NCBI GenBank assembly: GCA_948470475.1
Contig: OX419336.1
Coordinates: 2,826,235-2,890,234, forward strand
From: Galaxea fascicularis
Lineage: Eukaryota; Cnidaria; Anthozoa; Scleractinia; Euphylliidae
Direction: 5' to 3'
Length of the DNA stretch: 64,000 nt
The position numbers were made by a program, and so were the translations under genes. Below are positions 13,635 through 27,000 of this stretch, one piece after another. Position 1 is the first letter of the stretch, and every line of letters begins with the position of its first letter. The notes under the pieces are model-generated. The model saw only the letters and a list, made by a program, of their open reading frames with translations. It was not told the DNA's origin and ran no database searches.

Positions 13635-16600
13635 CTACAACTGCGCGCGTACAAACTGAAACAACTGTGTTATGTTGAAATTAGCAACTAATGACCGCAA
13701 TTTAGATACTGAGCTATGATTGGCTGTTTGTCACATTAATAGATGTTTCATTTGATAAGCAAGCGATTGACAAAGCCAAGAAATTGGCGCTCTTGGTTTG
13801 GCTGTCAGGGTAGACGACAGCATTCGTTTCCGTACTGGTCTCACTCGATAACAAAAAACATATACATTGCGTTTACTTATAGCTTTCCTGTAATGGGACC
13901 TAAATATCCGATGGTTCGCCACACGCACGAGACATAACAAAAGAGATCAGAAATTGAGCTTTTGTTGGTTAACGTGGATGGTGAATTGAAGAGTGTTTGG
14001 TCGCGGTTTGATTACTTCGTTTACGAGGTTTACAAGAGAATGTTTGATAATGGACAAGCTAACACCCTACGGCGCCCCACGGGCTTTGCTTGACAATAGA
14101 GGGTGTTATCAATTAGTGATAATTAATTAACAGACATTTTACAACATTCCATGCTTTTTATTTTTGTAATCAACATTCACAAAATTGCTTTGTTCGCTTG
14201 AGGAGGAGACATTACTTAGACAGGTGTTGGTCATGAGATTTTAATTTCATACCCAAAGAGCTGAAATAGTGCCTCGGGTTCGATCGCGTAGAAAAATGAC
14301 ACTGTATCTTGATAATTATCCAAGACCTAAGTCGCATTGTAAAACGAGAATAAGCTATCTCTCACAGCACTGATATGTTAACAGAAGATGTGATCGGGCA
14401 AATGATACGCGCAATCCACCAGTAATTTGGTCAAGCTCCTTGATCTGAGGTTACTCGGATGAACAGCGAATTGCTAAGTGATGAAAGAAAAAAACACGAT
14501 CACGCGCGCGTGGTGTAGCCATGAACACGCGAGCAATTTCACCTGAGAACGTGTTAGTTAGATTACTGAGAAAAAGAATAAAACAAATAGTAATACAGGA
14601 AACTTGAATGAGAAAAAGTTGCACAAACAAAATGCACTGTGAGATTTTTTCCTCAATGATTCAACAAAACTAATTTATCCGAAAAGGAATCGCACATCAG
14701 CGCTAAAAGTTGCACCTTTTCAAAAGTCATTTACAGCTTTCACTGCTGCCACAAACGAACGCTTGAAATTACCGTTGAAACACAATAAGCCCGATCAAGA
14801 GGATGCTTTTTAACCCAGGTGTTTTGAGAGTATTATCCGTGCCACCACTGGGTCGTGTTTTAACGTGTTTGCACGTTTGTCGCCGAGAGCGAGAAGGTAC
14901 TAAGGAAAATTGATTATCTTTGTTCGTGGTTTGGTGATTTGAGTGGATGCCATCAACACAGCGTGTCTTCTGAATATATTGAAAATAAAGCGTCAAAAGT
15001 AGAAAGCAAAGGTTGTGGGTAACTGAGCTCATGAGGGGCTTTAAATTTGATGAGCATCGGCTTTTTGCACTGAGCCTTTAGCGTGTGCCAAGACGTCAAT
15101 GCAGGATGCAAGGCAGTTAAGCCGAGCTGACTAAAGTGCCCATGGAACACGAAAAAGAGACTTTCTTGGCCCAAGCTCTGGCTAGCTGTCTCCTTAACAC
15201 GAGGTTAGATGAAAAGGTTGATAAACCTGCCCATTAAACATAGCAATTTTCAGGTCACTCAGAAGTACATCTTAAGACGCAGTATCTAATTTCAAAACTT
15301 AAGCAAACAGCCAATCTTAGCCTTTTACCCGAACATGTCTGAAGACCACCTGCCACAAGTGACGTCACTGGGTATCGCCTCGCCTCGGAAAAGTCGCGAC
15401 GTCGGTGCTGTCAAATGCGCTGGGAGACCTGTTTTAGATTTAAAAAAAAAGGGTGCAGTTTTTTTTAAATTTTTAATTTTTGCCCTTAACTGCCGCACGA
15501 TAATCCAGCAGCTTATTGCTTTATTCTCCTTCCAAGTTCCACGAATTTCAGCGTCTGGTAGATATCCAAAAAAGTATGGGTCAAAAACAATTTAACTATG
15601 ATGAAATATTCACGCTGTTTTCTTTTCCTTTTGTATTGACCAGAAAACTAAATCATCGTGCAAAAATTCTGCAGTCTTGTAGAGCAATTTATCATATCTT
15701 TCAGCGTTAATGGAGTAAATTTCTTCGTGCAAATTGCATTGCTCATGATCACTTATCGATTATATGTTCGGCGTGCGTCATTGCTCACTCAATCAAGTTA
15801 TAAATTGGTTCTTATGGGTGGAGAAGTTATTCGAGGTATGAGAGTAGTTTTGCCCCATAAGTAATTTATAACACTTAAAACCCTCTGCGGAAGATCGCTT
15901 ATTTTATCGCAGAAAAACGAACGATATGTTAAGTGCACTTTGTTTGAAAAACTGAAAGGAATGCAGTTGCTGACGCAGTTATGGAACGTAATTTCGTTTC
16001 GTTACTTTCTAAATGTTTTCCCAGAAATTGTTACGGTACAACAATCTGATGGGTGTAGTTCAGATGTTGAAGGTTACTTCCGCGAAACTGATATAAATGC
16101 TAAGATCCACTCACAGAATGGTTCAATTATCCTGAGCGGTTCTTTACACTAAACAGACACGAATTGAAAGCCTGTGTATTTGTTACATAACGTGGTTTCT
16201 AATCTTCAGTGTGAATTGGATTACACCATAGGAGCGAAGTGGTTTGTCGAAAGATACCACGAATTCTTCAAAAATATCGAGGAAACTTTTTTTTGATCTC
16301 TAACTCGGTATCCCGCAAACAATTCCCAGAGGGTTGCGAAACGTGAATTAATCTCAGCAAGGGGTCAATATCATATGCTACTAAAAATGGCATTTTTAGT
16401 AAAATTGTTCCAATTGACATAGCTTAAACAAGAACGAATTATGTGCTTCATTCAACTAGGGCAAAGATCAGAACTTATCGAGAATTATCCAGTCTGCAAA
16501 CCTGGCTAAAGAGTGGGATAATGTTGAATATAAGCGGTGCGTTTTAATCCGCGTTAAACGTCAAAGTTCAGGGATGCAAAAGAGAAATATTTATAAATCA

Positions 16601-19146
16601 CGTATTTCATGGCATGTGATTAGTGTCATTGACTGATGAATACAGTAGTTTACATGACTTCCGATACAGAAGGCCAGAGAAATGGATCATACCTCAGCTC
16701 AGGTCCTCACCACACAACTCGTTCTCGGACACAGAATGCACTACTCTTATCATCTTGTGTTACTGATAAGGTGGCCGAGGGCTATTTATCACTTGTCGGT
16801 AAGACTCTGTAAAATATCATCACGAACTCACTAACAGTCAATGCAGGGTCAAGTGATAGCAGGCCTGCTATCGTCTCATAACTTATAGGTCAATATTCAA
16901 TATGATCGACCGCGTTGTGTGGTTTCGTGAATTAAACCGGCACGGCAAAGAGATGCGGTGTTATGTCTTCGGTTCGGATTTCAATCATTTCACGACCGTT
17001 TAACGCCACTTTTGAAGGAGAAAGACTGAAGCAAAACAATCCAGTTTGAATGTATTCCTAATTTACGGAGATTGCCCGACTAGATTGAAATATTTAAGCT
17101 TTGTAATAAGAAATGGATATGTTTAAATCTAATCCTCAAAGGCACATTAGTGATCTGTAATATTAAACAGTTTCTACAAATGTTATTAAACTTCTGCGTG
17201 AAAGAAATTTAAGATACACGAGGCAGCACCAGATAGAAATGGACTGCTTTAAGTTACAACTGATTACATCATAGTAAAGGGATCTATAGGACAGCCTAGC
17301 CTAAAGACGGCCGGAGCTTTTGACGTTATTATTTGATACTTGCAGTCACTGTCCCCAAAGTGGAAAAGGTTCAACTAACACACAAATCAAAGTAGGTCAA
17401 AAAGGTATTAAACGGATAAATTTGCGAAGTCTTTAATATCTTGCATCGGATTATCCAGGTTAAGGATAAACTATGGCATTGTTTCCTCGGCTGAGCACAT
17501 GCAATCTGACTATAAATATCCCTTAGCTTTCAAATGGTTCTGTGTTAGCTACTACCTGTTCCGTTTGGAACTGGACGCCTAGCCTTCAGTTCTCGGACGG
17601 TCTGAAGTTTGACCCACTTAGTCAGCAGGTCAGTAACGCTTTATTTTAATTTAAGTTGAATTCGAACTTGTCTTATTCATAACTGATTTGGCTTCAGGGC
17701 GCATTCGTATGCCGCCAAAGTTGAGCAATCAGCTTGCATAGCCTTATTTTCTCTACGTTGCCTATAAGATCTGGGGTACAACATGGTATGGAAGGAAATT
17801 GATTTTAAACTTTGCTGCTCATCAGGTTAACTGCCTATTATTTTGTTTTGGTGTCTCTTATTACAAATGAATATTTACCATATCTAACTAAGCTTTCTGG
17901 TTCATCCACATCCCTTACTTCCGTTTTTATCTCGAATTAAAAAAAAAACATGGCACATTTAAAACTGAATTCCATCATACCTCGAGCAAACAAGCCCCAT
18001 GTAGTATTTCGCGTAATTCTTCTGCCGAATGCTGGGTTCTACCTTCGTTATTCTAGCAATTTGGTTGAATATGCCTTCTCCGACAACCAGGGACCCTGTT
18101 GATTTGTTCCCGGATTAATTTTATTCCATTCCTCGATTACATAAAGTAATTTTACTTCAGTTTCTAGTTGTCTAAATTCTTGTCAACGGAATGAAAGAAC
18201 TTTTCCATTTAGACCTGCCACTGCCTGCATTAGCCCTGATGGATTTTTAATAGAGATAAAGTAAGCGATAACAAAGTCATTCTAAAAATGTGCAAAGTTG
18301 TTTACAGCAATCCACTTCTCGCGATAAAGAGCGTAAAATTCACATTTTTTGCAAATAGATTTCCACGGTGATAAAAGCGCTCTCGAGGGGGAACAAGCCT
18401 AATGTTTCGAACGTAGGACTCAAAAGGAAATGATGAAAAAGAGGAACAGGCCCATTCTTTACAGTTTTCACGGACACTACTTTCTGAATGAAGATTTTCA
18501 AGAGAGGATTGTGGGTAAACCTCAATCAGGCAACAGCTTCCGATAAATCTTGTGAGAGTCTGGACTTCATCAGCCTCGGGGGTAGTTAATATTGCAGAAA
18601 TTGAGCTTGTTTGTGGAAACCACTCCACCTCCAATTGCTCATTCAAAACTCATTGAGACGCTCGCGTAAATTGCTCTACAGATCGACAGAGGCAACGCAG
18701 AAACGACAGATTCTTTTATGTTCCTCGCAAGTACGCATGGTTAAACATGTTTCTGTAGTTCGTGATTAGTTCCCGCCGCCATGACATGGTAATATTTGAA
18801 GAGACACAAGTGATCTGTTATTACTGTTTGTCTGGCTACCATAAGCTGATAAGAAATCTTCGCTTTGAGCACGTTATGTTATTATTTGCAGTAAATTCCT
18901 GCTCGTCGCTTTAACTTAACACGACCCAGTGTTACGCAACTCTTCTTGCCGCGATGTTTCTTTCACTCGTCGGCCCTGCTCTTAATTGTCACTTCGTCAC
19001 TTCGTTTAGTTTGATGTATTTTTTTCGACCTTAAATACCTCTTGAGGGAATTTGTCAGGAAAACCTTTCAGAAGGCAGACTGCGAATTAATTAGACACCT
19101 TCACCCTCACTATTCAATAGTGACCTTTTATCCATCCTACAGTATA

Positions 19147-19164
19147 AGGAGCTCATGAGCTCCT
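19147..19164. repeat. Perfect 18-bp palindrome
   Basis: AGGAGCTCATGAGCTCCT is a perfect palindrome in an otherwise unstructured stretch. Confidence 0.55.
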
Positions 19165-20027
19165 GACAGTGTATAGCTGTTTATAGCAACCCTCGAAGAC
19201 AAAATGAAACTCACTGATCCTCTTCCACTATCCTCTTTGCGAAAATATTCTAAGACTAGCAAAAACTAGAGGCCATGTTGGCCTTCACTCGGGCCTCCAA
19301 GTGGCAAAAGGATGTTCGGAAATTGTAATTTGCTACTTCACTGCCTCTGCTTTTAAGTTCATTCATGTCATATTAAATAGCATGTAGTCCTTTGAGATCA
19401 TAAACCTTACCACTTGGCTGCAGTCCTTGGTAATACTGTAAAAAGTTATGAACGGATGATACTTCTAATAGCACAAAGGTACCCTGGGAATATCTCTAGC
19501 GTGGCAATCAAACTCAGTATCATGATAACTGCCAGCATTAATAAATTCTACTGTTACAATGAACGACAGTTATTCAACATGCAACCGTCTGATAAATCAC
19601 ACTTAGTTTTCTGCTTTTCTGTCAGTGTGACAGTCGTTTTCGCTAATACACAGGAGAGGCTCGTCATCACGACGTCTTATCAACACGGTTGTCGTTATAG
19701 AACACAAACTTAGCAGAACGAGATTTGAATTCCTTTCTTCATTTTATTTCAGCCGCACTCGGTTGATCATCACGGTATAGAAAATTGCATTGCCTTATCT
19801 AATACATCAAATTTTCCAAGTACACGCGACCGTGCCGCCTTGTATTGATAAGATATTCTTAACGTTCAACATGCGAAGGTACCAGTATTTACATATAAAA
19901 CTAATACACTACATGGAAAACCTGATACAGTTGATAATCCACTGAGTAAAGTATAAAAGACGTATGGAATAATGATCACAATAGTCATAAATGTAACGAC
20001 GTTCTTTGCGACTTCCCTTCCATAAGC

Positions 20028-20110
20028 CTGGTTTTCACGAGCGACGCAAGCACAAGCGCAAACATTTTTTCACTTGCACTTGTGATTATGTTTACGCTCA
20101 GGCTATACGT
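20028..20110. repeat. Fragment related to the AAGCATAAGC-type TIR element
   Basis: CCTGGTTTTCACGAGCGACG followed by CAAGCACAAGCGCAAAC resembles the end of the element at 33825-34054, which has the pattern GACGCAAGCATAAGCATAAG. Only one end is recognisable here, so it is probably a decayed or related copy. Confidence 0.35.
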
Positions 20111-20175
20111 GGCTCCGGTACGTGGGACGTGGCTTCCTACAACTCCAGCATGGCGGCTTTCGAGGCTGAACTTTA

Positions 20176-20568
20176 GGGGCTGTTTACATGGAGGTAGGAA
20201 GATCCTAGCACTAGGAAGATCAGAAGGCGAAACAACTTTTCGTTTGGTTTACATGCAGAAATTTCTGTCTAGGTGGAAGTGGAGAATGAAAGCAACATAG
20301 CGGGCGAGAACAACAAACATGTAATTTGGGTCCCTCTACTCTCCATGTTTGTTTTTTTGTCCCTAGTACCAGGAACTTCCGAGCGAAGGCAGTTTACATG
20401 GTGCTAGGATCTTCCTAGCTCACAGCTAGGAAGATCCTAGCACTAGGGCCAAAAATGCAAGTACGACCTCTTGCATGTAAACTGAATACAGAAAACATAT
20501 GGCGCTAGGATGATCCGCCTTCTATCTTCCTGGTGCTAGGATCTTCCTAACTCCATGTAAACAGCCCC
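20176..20568. mobile_element. MITE with Harbinger-like 3-bp target duplication
   Basis: The element begins GGGGCTGTTTACATGGAG and ends with its exact 18-bp reverse complement. Similarity of the two ends continues imperfectly for about 45 bp (AGGAAGATCCTAGCAC on both sides). It is flanked by TTA on both sides (20173-20175 and 20569-20571). The 3-bp TTA duplication and G-rich TIR start fit the PIF/Harbinger superfamily. It is 393 bp long with no coding capacity, so non-autonomous. It sits about 490 bp before the GPAT start codon. Confidence 0.8.
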
Positions 20569-20570
20569 TT

Positions 20571-20687
20571 AGAATACCCGGCCACTTATTTGCATGTGAA
20601 TAGTGTGTTGTGTATTGTTATCTGTCTCGTTCTTCAAACGATGCCGCTAAAAGGAGACAATAGTGGTCAGAAGTGGCCGGGTATTCT
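20571..20687. repeat. 17-bp perfect inverted repeat
   Basis: AGAATACCCGGCCACTT (20571-20587) is exactly inverted at 20671-20687. The left arm directly abuts the TTA target site of the neighbouring MITE. It may mark a second small foldback element or a promoter structure upstream of GPAT. Confidence 0.6.
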
Positions 20688-20817
20688 GAAGTTGCTCCGC
20701 TTTCGAGTTGTGATACGTGTGCAATCTCTTGTGATGATAATTTTTAACGCCTGTGAAAATACGCCGGAAGTGAGCTTTGTGGCAAACAACGACGACGAAG
20801 AACGGACGACTTTTTAG

Positions 20818-20847
20818 ACTCGGGCCTCCCACAGAAAGCCCGAGTAA

Positions 20848-20902
<55 letters not shown>
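20818..20902. repeat. Hairpin followed by (TAAA)n microsatellite
   Basis: An 8-bp stem (ACTCGGGC / GCCCGAGT) is followed directly by about 14 copies of TAAA (about 20845-20901). It lies about 150 bp upstream of the GPAT start codon and is likely variable in length between individuals. Confidence 0.8.
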
Positions 20903-20904
<2 letters not shown>

Positions 20905-21055
20905 GACCGACCACTATTGACCTCTCAAGGTTGTGATATTTTTCAGGCAGAAAAAAAGTTCGTTCACAGGCGAGTTGAATTGTGGGTAATCGAATACAAA
21001 GCAAAGTTTGTCAGCGGTTGTTCTACGTGCAGTCCTGAATCGATCCCGATTCAAA

Positions 21056-24000
21056 ATGTCTGTCTGGCTCGTATTTTTGGGTTGTTATCTGATGTTTATC
21101 GTGCTTTTTATGGTCATTCCTGCGTCACTGGGGTTTTCGTTTGGAATTCGGAACCTTTATTTAGCCACTCTATATAAAGTTTTTGAGGTACGCTTCACTA
21201 TGGTATCCTAGTGCGGTGCTAATCAAGATGATCATCTGCCAGTATTACGTACGTCGGGTGTTTGATGGGAGCTAGAGGGCTGAACCTGATGACCATTTCA
21301 TAACAAAATAGAAACCCAGCTTGATGGCAAGAGTTTCAGAACTACCTAGCCTATTGAAATTAAACGCAATTTTATTTTATTAGGTGCTCGTTCTTTTCTT
21401 GATCGATGTGTTCTGATCATTCGTCGTTTATAGTCTGTTTGAGTATTAATGTAGATTTCAGTTTAAGTGCAAGCTCATCTGGCAGTGTATGTGATAGAAA
21501 ACAGAGTGTTTGATGTTTTTTTTGTATTCATTGTTGCTTTCTCCATAGTTTGGACGGAAAACTATTCAGTCGAAGCAAGGGATCAGATCAAATGGTAAAG
21601 TCCATTCAAGCCAAGAGTTTTAACCCTTAGCTCAGACACTATATTTAGAACTGTAAAGTGAAGCTAAAGCTGTTTTTCCAGAATCCATCTGGCGTTGTAT
21701 AATTCATGGATAAATGCATGCTTATGTGATTTCAAATGCTTGTTAGGGAAGTTTGCTCCATGTAGAATATGTTGTAGGTCAAAATTATACATAGAATTTC
21801 CATTATGTTCATAATAATTCTTCCTTATATTTTGAGAGACTTGATAGATGTTAAACAGTGTTCCAGATAAGAGGGGGTCGCAGGTCAAAAACCCACAAGG
21901 TCAGCTTCATGACCTGAAAAATTTATATAAAATTTATTATGGTTTATTGGTAGCAGTGGGAGTTAGACCTGTTGGAATTACTAACTTTTCTGGAACCCTG
22001 GCAAAAATACATCGGCAAAATTAGCATAAAAATCCAGCGTGCCTTATGTACGTTGACAGTTTACACAACTCTGTATCTTTTAAATCAGAATCTAAAAAAT
22101 CTGGAATGAAAATGGTGCTATTTTTGGCTCAACTAGAAAAATCAGTAAATGATTAATTTTCTTTTATTGTAGTCATTGATAAAAAACCAGCAAAACCTAC
22201 GAAAGGTAACATACCAAGAAACAGGTCATTTGGAACATTCCAGCGTGAATTTCATATGAGTGACACTATTGAGTTCTGCATCAGTGGGGTTGAGGTAGGT
22301 AGATTAAGGTAGTGCATACCATTGCAGTATATGTTGTATGAACATTAAAGTGGTTGCGATCATTCAGAATACTGTAAGTTGTAAAGAGAAAAACCCAGTG
22401 TTTTTCTTTTTCAGGCCATCATAGATGATGAAGTGACCAAGCGCTTTAGTGCTGAAGGTAAATGTCATTCTTTGCTGTGTTTTGTATAATTGAAAGAAAC
22501 ATTTCTCTTTGCTCCTCCTTATTTTTTTCTAAGGTTTTAATTTTCATTATTTTACAGAGTTGGAGTCATGGAACCTTCTCACCAGAACCAATGAGAACTA
22601 CCACTACATTAGGTATACCACTGATTTAAAAAATTGTTGTTTAATATGTTTTCCTGCATTAGAAAAATAATATTATATTCTTGTCAGAATATAAGTTTGG
22701 CAAAGGGTTGCAGAAACCAGCAGAAAAGTAAAGCAACAGAGTTTGGTGAACCACCTTCACTCCTGGTCCAAGCCATTGTTTTATACAGAAAGTGTGCATA
22801 CATGTACATACGTGTATATAACAAATTCTATTCAATATTGTTGATTATTTTGTTTTTCAGTGTCAAGTTAACAATTATGTGGCTCTTAGGCTGCTTTGTC
22901 AGATATGTTGTGTTGTTTCCTATGAGGTAAGTACAGAAGGGGTTTTGGGGATGGGTTTTAGCTGATTTGGAGTTGGGGTTACAATGTGATGAGGCAATGA
23001 TCAAAGTTGATTGCTCAATCAGTATGCTAGGTTTTGACTTTGTTTTCTCCATAGTATGTTTCTAGAGTACTTAAAATATGAGGTCTGATCCACAAAACTT
23101 AGGTTATTATGTTCACATTTTGTAGTACACCTATGGTGCACATCTGTATACTGCAATAGGAGAATTTATTTTTAGGTAAATGTTAATTTGTTTCTCAGAG
23201 GACACTAGTTTTGGTTTTCTTTAATATAAGCCCTAAACATCTTAAACAAATTAAAAAGAAACTTGCTCTGCATTGAGAATGAGAAGGGGTTCCATAAGAA
23301 GCCAGCAACTGGAGAAAACTGTTGCATACTTTGTCAGAATTATTTTACTTCTTACTGCCACCTACGTTGTCCACATTTTCACGCAAATGATTGAAATGAA
23401 CTTATCAGGTTGCCACCTTCTTTGGTTAACTCAGACAGCTATTTCAAAAATTATTGAAACCCCTGAATGAGTGAATGAAGGTAAAAGAGCCAGAACTCAA
23501 ATGGTGTCCATCTTCTAAGCATACAATGAACTGAAGATAGTCGACCTTCTTTGTATTTTTAGACTCACCGTTCTTCTTGTTGGCATGGTAATATTAATTA
23601 TATCAAGAATCTTTATTGCACAGCTTCCAAAATCCAGGTGAGATGGCTGTAGTGCAGATAAGTATGTTCTATCAGGAACATTCTTTTTGAATTAACACAC
23701 GTCTTACACATGTAGCTGGAAGGAACAGGACTATTAATTATGTTTTGAGCCATGTGTTGCTTTGAACTCCACATGATTTCATTACGTCAAGTGATACATT
23801 TTGATCCTTGTAATAGGCCATATTCGTATTCTCTGTATTGAACTGGATCTAGCATGAAGTGGAGGCTCTTGTGGGGGAATGCATTTGCATATGAAAAGAT
23901 TCCCCCGCAAGAGCCTCCACTTCATGCTAGATCCAGTTCAATACAGAGAATACGAATACGGCCTATTCATTAATCTTCCACAAAAGGGGCGTATATCACT

Positions 24001-27000
24001 GTTCGTTGTTACAATCCAAATCTTTCTAAATTTGCCCTACTTTGGTAAACATACGCAGGTTAGAAACTAGATTTTGGGAGCATTTTCCATCTGGGCGAGT
24101 GACTTTCATATTGCATTTGCCCGAATTCCTTTTTACTCGCCAGATAACCTCCTTCTCAACCCCCTCCCAACCCAAATCAAACCAAATGAAACAAAGTAAA
24201 GGAAAATGTATCATTGTTGTTATTTTTCACAGTGTTTATTCCAAGTGCCACTCTGTCAGTGCTAGGCTGTTGAAGATTACAGCTGACCTAGTCTTTTCAA
24301 ATCATTTCGTCTGTCATTCTGACATCTGACTCATAGTCAGACACTGCTCCCTCGTTGTCCTCTCCAACATCATCAGCCTTCTCCCCATTGAAGATATGTT
24401 GTTTGGTGTATTTAAAAGAAATTATGTTGCTTTCAAGCTTTAACTGAAGTTGGTCTCTTACTGCTTGTAGCTTCAGGAGCTGGTTAGATACCAAATGCAT
24501 GTTAATTTCATTCAGAATATTTGCAAGGGCTGTTTCTGCTGTTATTACATTTCACAACAAGTAAGTCAACTCTGAAATGCTGCTTTATTTACCTACTTGA
24601 GTACATGTAATTGTATGCCTTGACATTGTACACTGTACATGTGGTCTTCTAAGACTACCTGTGCTTCAGATAATAATAATTATTAAGTGAAGGCTACATT
24701 ACTGGTGATCACTTCTGGAAAAAGATGTAGGGCATAAGTGATTTCTTGTCTTATTTGAATCTTCTTCCTGAAACTTTGTTGCAAGTTTAGTGATTAACGA
24801 GAAACCTGCAAACACACAACTGCTCATGAAAAGTATTAATCTTAAGGTTAAAATAGGGATTGCTTGTAATTTCTCAATTATGCACATTTACATTTTACAG
24901 GGAAAACATGGCTACTGGTGGTGGGATTTGTGTTGCCAATCACACCACCCCTATTGATGTACTGATTCTGATGTGCGACCGGTGTTATTCCTTGGTGAGA
25001 TAGCTATCCGATGCTGTTATCTTCTTTATACATACCATGTACATGTAAAATGTGGTCTAACAGCAAAGTAACACAAATTTTGTACTAGCCTTCTGCCACA
25101 TTGTGAATGATGTATATGAAATAAATCATATGCCTTGAGTTGACATTGTACACACTGGCCATGTGCACCTATATGTGGTGAGATACAGTGAGCATAGTGT
25201 AATGCTGTAATTTTAGGCCTCTGATAAAATGAAAAAAAAAAGTAATGTCTTGTAAATGAAATACTTAATAGTAGAAACTGTGCTCTTGGTTCTAAAAGAT
25301 AAGTAAAACATAGTCGTGTTCTTTTTGATAGGCATTTTGTTGCCATTATCTCTAGAGGCAAGGTGTATTTAAGCAATCCCAATGTTGAAAAACAATTATT
25401 ATTTCTGTGTTGTCCCCTTGGCATTTAAAGTGTTCCAGCTGGTATTATTGCAAAAGAATTAAAGGTAGGGTTGTTGCCAAGTATTAACATGTCAGATGTA
25501 CATGTGAATAAGTTTACGGAGTCAGTTTTAAAAATAATGACTCAGGACTTGTGTTATCGTAAAGAAGGACATCTATGAAGCCATCCAAACTGAATATGCT
25601 TGTATTCTTAACCTCCACTTTTGAATATACAGGTTGGTCAGCGGCAGCCTGGTTTATTTGGTTTCATAGAGAGGGTACTTGCGAAGACTCAGGATCATAT
25701 TTGGTTTGAAAGAACAGAAATGAAAGACCGAATGATTGTGACAAGAAGGTAACACTTAACAGTGATTCTTCTTAAATTGAAGAGTTTTGGTTAAGACGTT
25801 ATATTTCTTTCTCATCTGAAAGTCACTTCACTACATCCTGAGACAAATGTTGAAACCAAAAGCTGTCTGATGTAAAATCATGTGAAATGCGTTGCTCTAG
25901 TTATAATACAGGTCAACGGACAATGTCCGGTCAGAATTGGGTATTGACCAGACAAATCCTTGGATTGACAGACATGTGATTGTCCGGTCATTTGCACTTT
26001 TAAAGAAAATTTTATTTTTCAGCTATTTGATCATCACCAGCAACATTATTTATGTTCGTGAAAAGCATCATCATTCTTGTAATCTGGGGTCACTATTGCA
26101 AGAGTTAAGATTGTACAAATTTGACCGAAAAAACGCGTCATGTCCGAGCAAAAACATGTTTGACAGGACAACGTGGCCGGCGTCTGCCAGTGAGTACTGT
26201 TTATTTCGAGCCCTGAATTAGTTGTCAGGTGGTTTTCTGGCCAATGAAAATATGGCAATTAAAGGTAGAATTTTTAACGTTGCACCCCCTAAAAAAATAA
26301 TCAAAACTCCGGCAAAGTCTGACAGTTCACTGTTTTGCATCTTCTTACAAGAATTTACATTAAAAACTGCTTTTACGTTTTCGAGTGATGAACATTAGTG
26401 TAATGGTCAAATTATTTTGTTGTTTAATTTTTTGGAAGTCGTTACGTTACTTTACCATTAGGACAGGTTTCATTTGCAGCCGAAACTATTAAATTTGCGT
26501 TTGCTTTAATTTTTCTTTACATTGCTCTGTGATTGGTCAGCAAAACTCGGGCCACATTCTTAACCAATGAGAAACAAAACCAAAACTAATCGTTGCTTAC
26601 GCGCGTATTTTCCCGCGTTTGGCGCCGGCTGCATGTGATTCGCTTCGAATCCTGATTGGCTCATTGCGATATTCATGTCTGTTGTGATTGGTCAGAGTAC
26701 TTGATTTGGTTTTGTTTTTGCAGCACTCAATTGAAAAGTTCTTTGTGACCTCTGTTAATGTGCTGTTTCCCTGGTTGCATTTCCTCAGGTTAAGGGAACA
26801 TGTGGAAGATCCCAGTAAAAACCCGATGTTAATATTTCCAGAAGGTAAATTAACTGTTAAAAATGTTTGGTGTGTAGCCAGGCATGTTAAAAATAAAAGG
26901 ATATATAGCGCTTCCAAACGTTTACAATAGCATAAAGAATTTGTAGAAGTAATTAAGAATGCTCTATAGACTTGGTTTAACCTTTAAAATATTCTTTCGA

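Larger units (their letters stand above)
13526..20027. other. Gene-free interval, about 6.5 kb
   Basis: No coding region is recognised. This is upstream of HHEX and may hold its regulatory DNA. Visible small structures are a short inverted repeat flanking GC-rich sequence near 14060-14110 (AACACCCT / AGGGTGTT), an imperfect hairpin at 15797-15872, and an 18-bp palindrome at 19147-19164. The homeodomain-site-like sequence AATTAATTAAC near 14120 is noted without further support. Confidence 0.55.

Noticed and set aside
15797..15872. Inverted repeat GTTATAAATT / AATTTATAAC
   Set aside because: Arms are imperfect, with a 3-nt bulge and AT-rich; too weak to call an element.
20641..20817. 58-codon ATG open frame just upstream of GPAT
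   Set aside because: It includes an arm of the 17-bp inverted repeat and resembles no known protein.
22206..22230. A splice donor (GTAACA) ending a GPAT exon at 22205
   Set aside because: The reading frame continues through it to a better donor at 22295 and gives a family-like protein, so it is not used in the predicted gene.
24297..24500. Minus-strand open frame with an acidic, protein-like end (EKADDVGEDNEGAVSDYESD)
   Set aside because: It overlaps the GPAT exon at 24471-24560 on the opposite strand, starts inside that exon and has no splice partner or family match.
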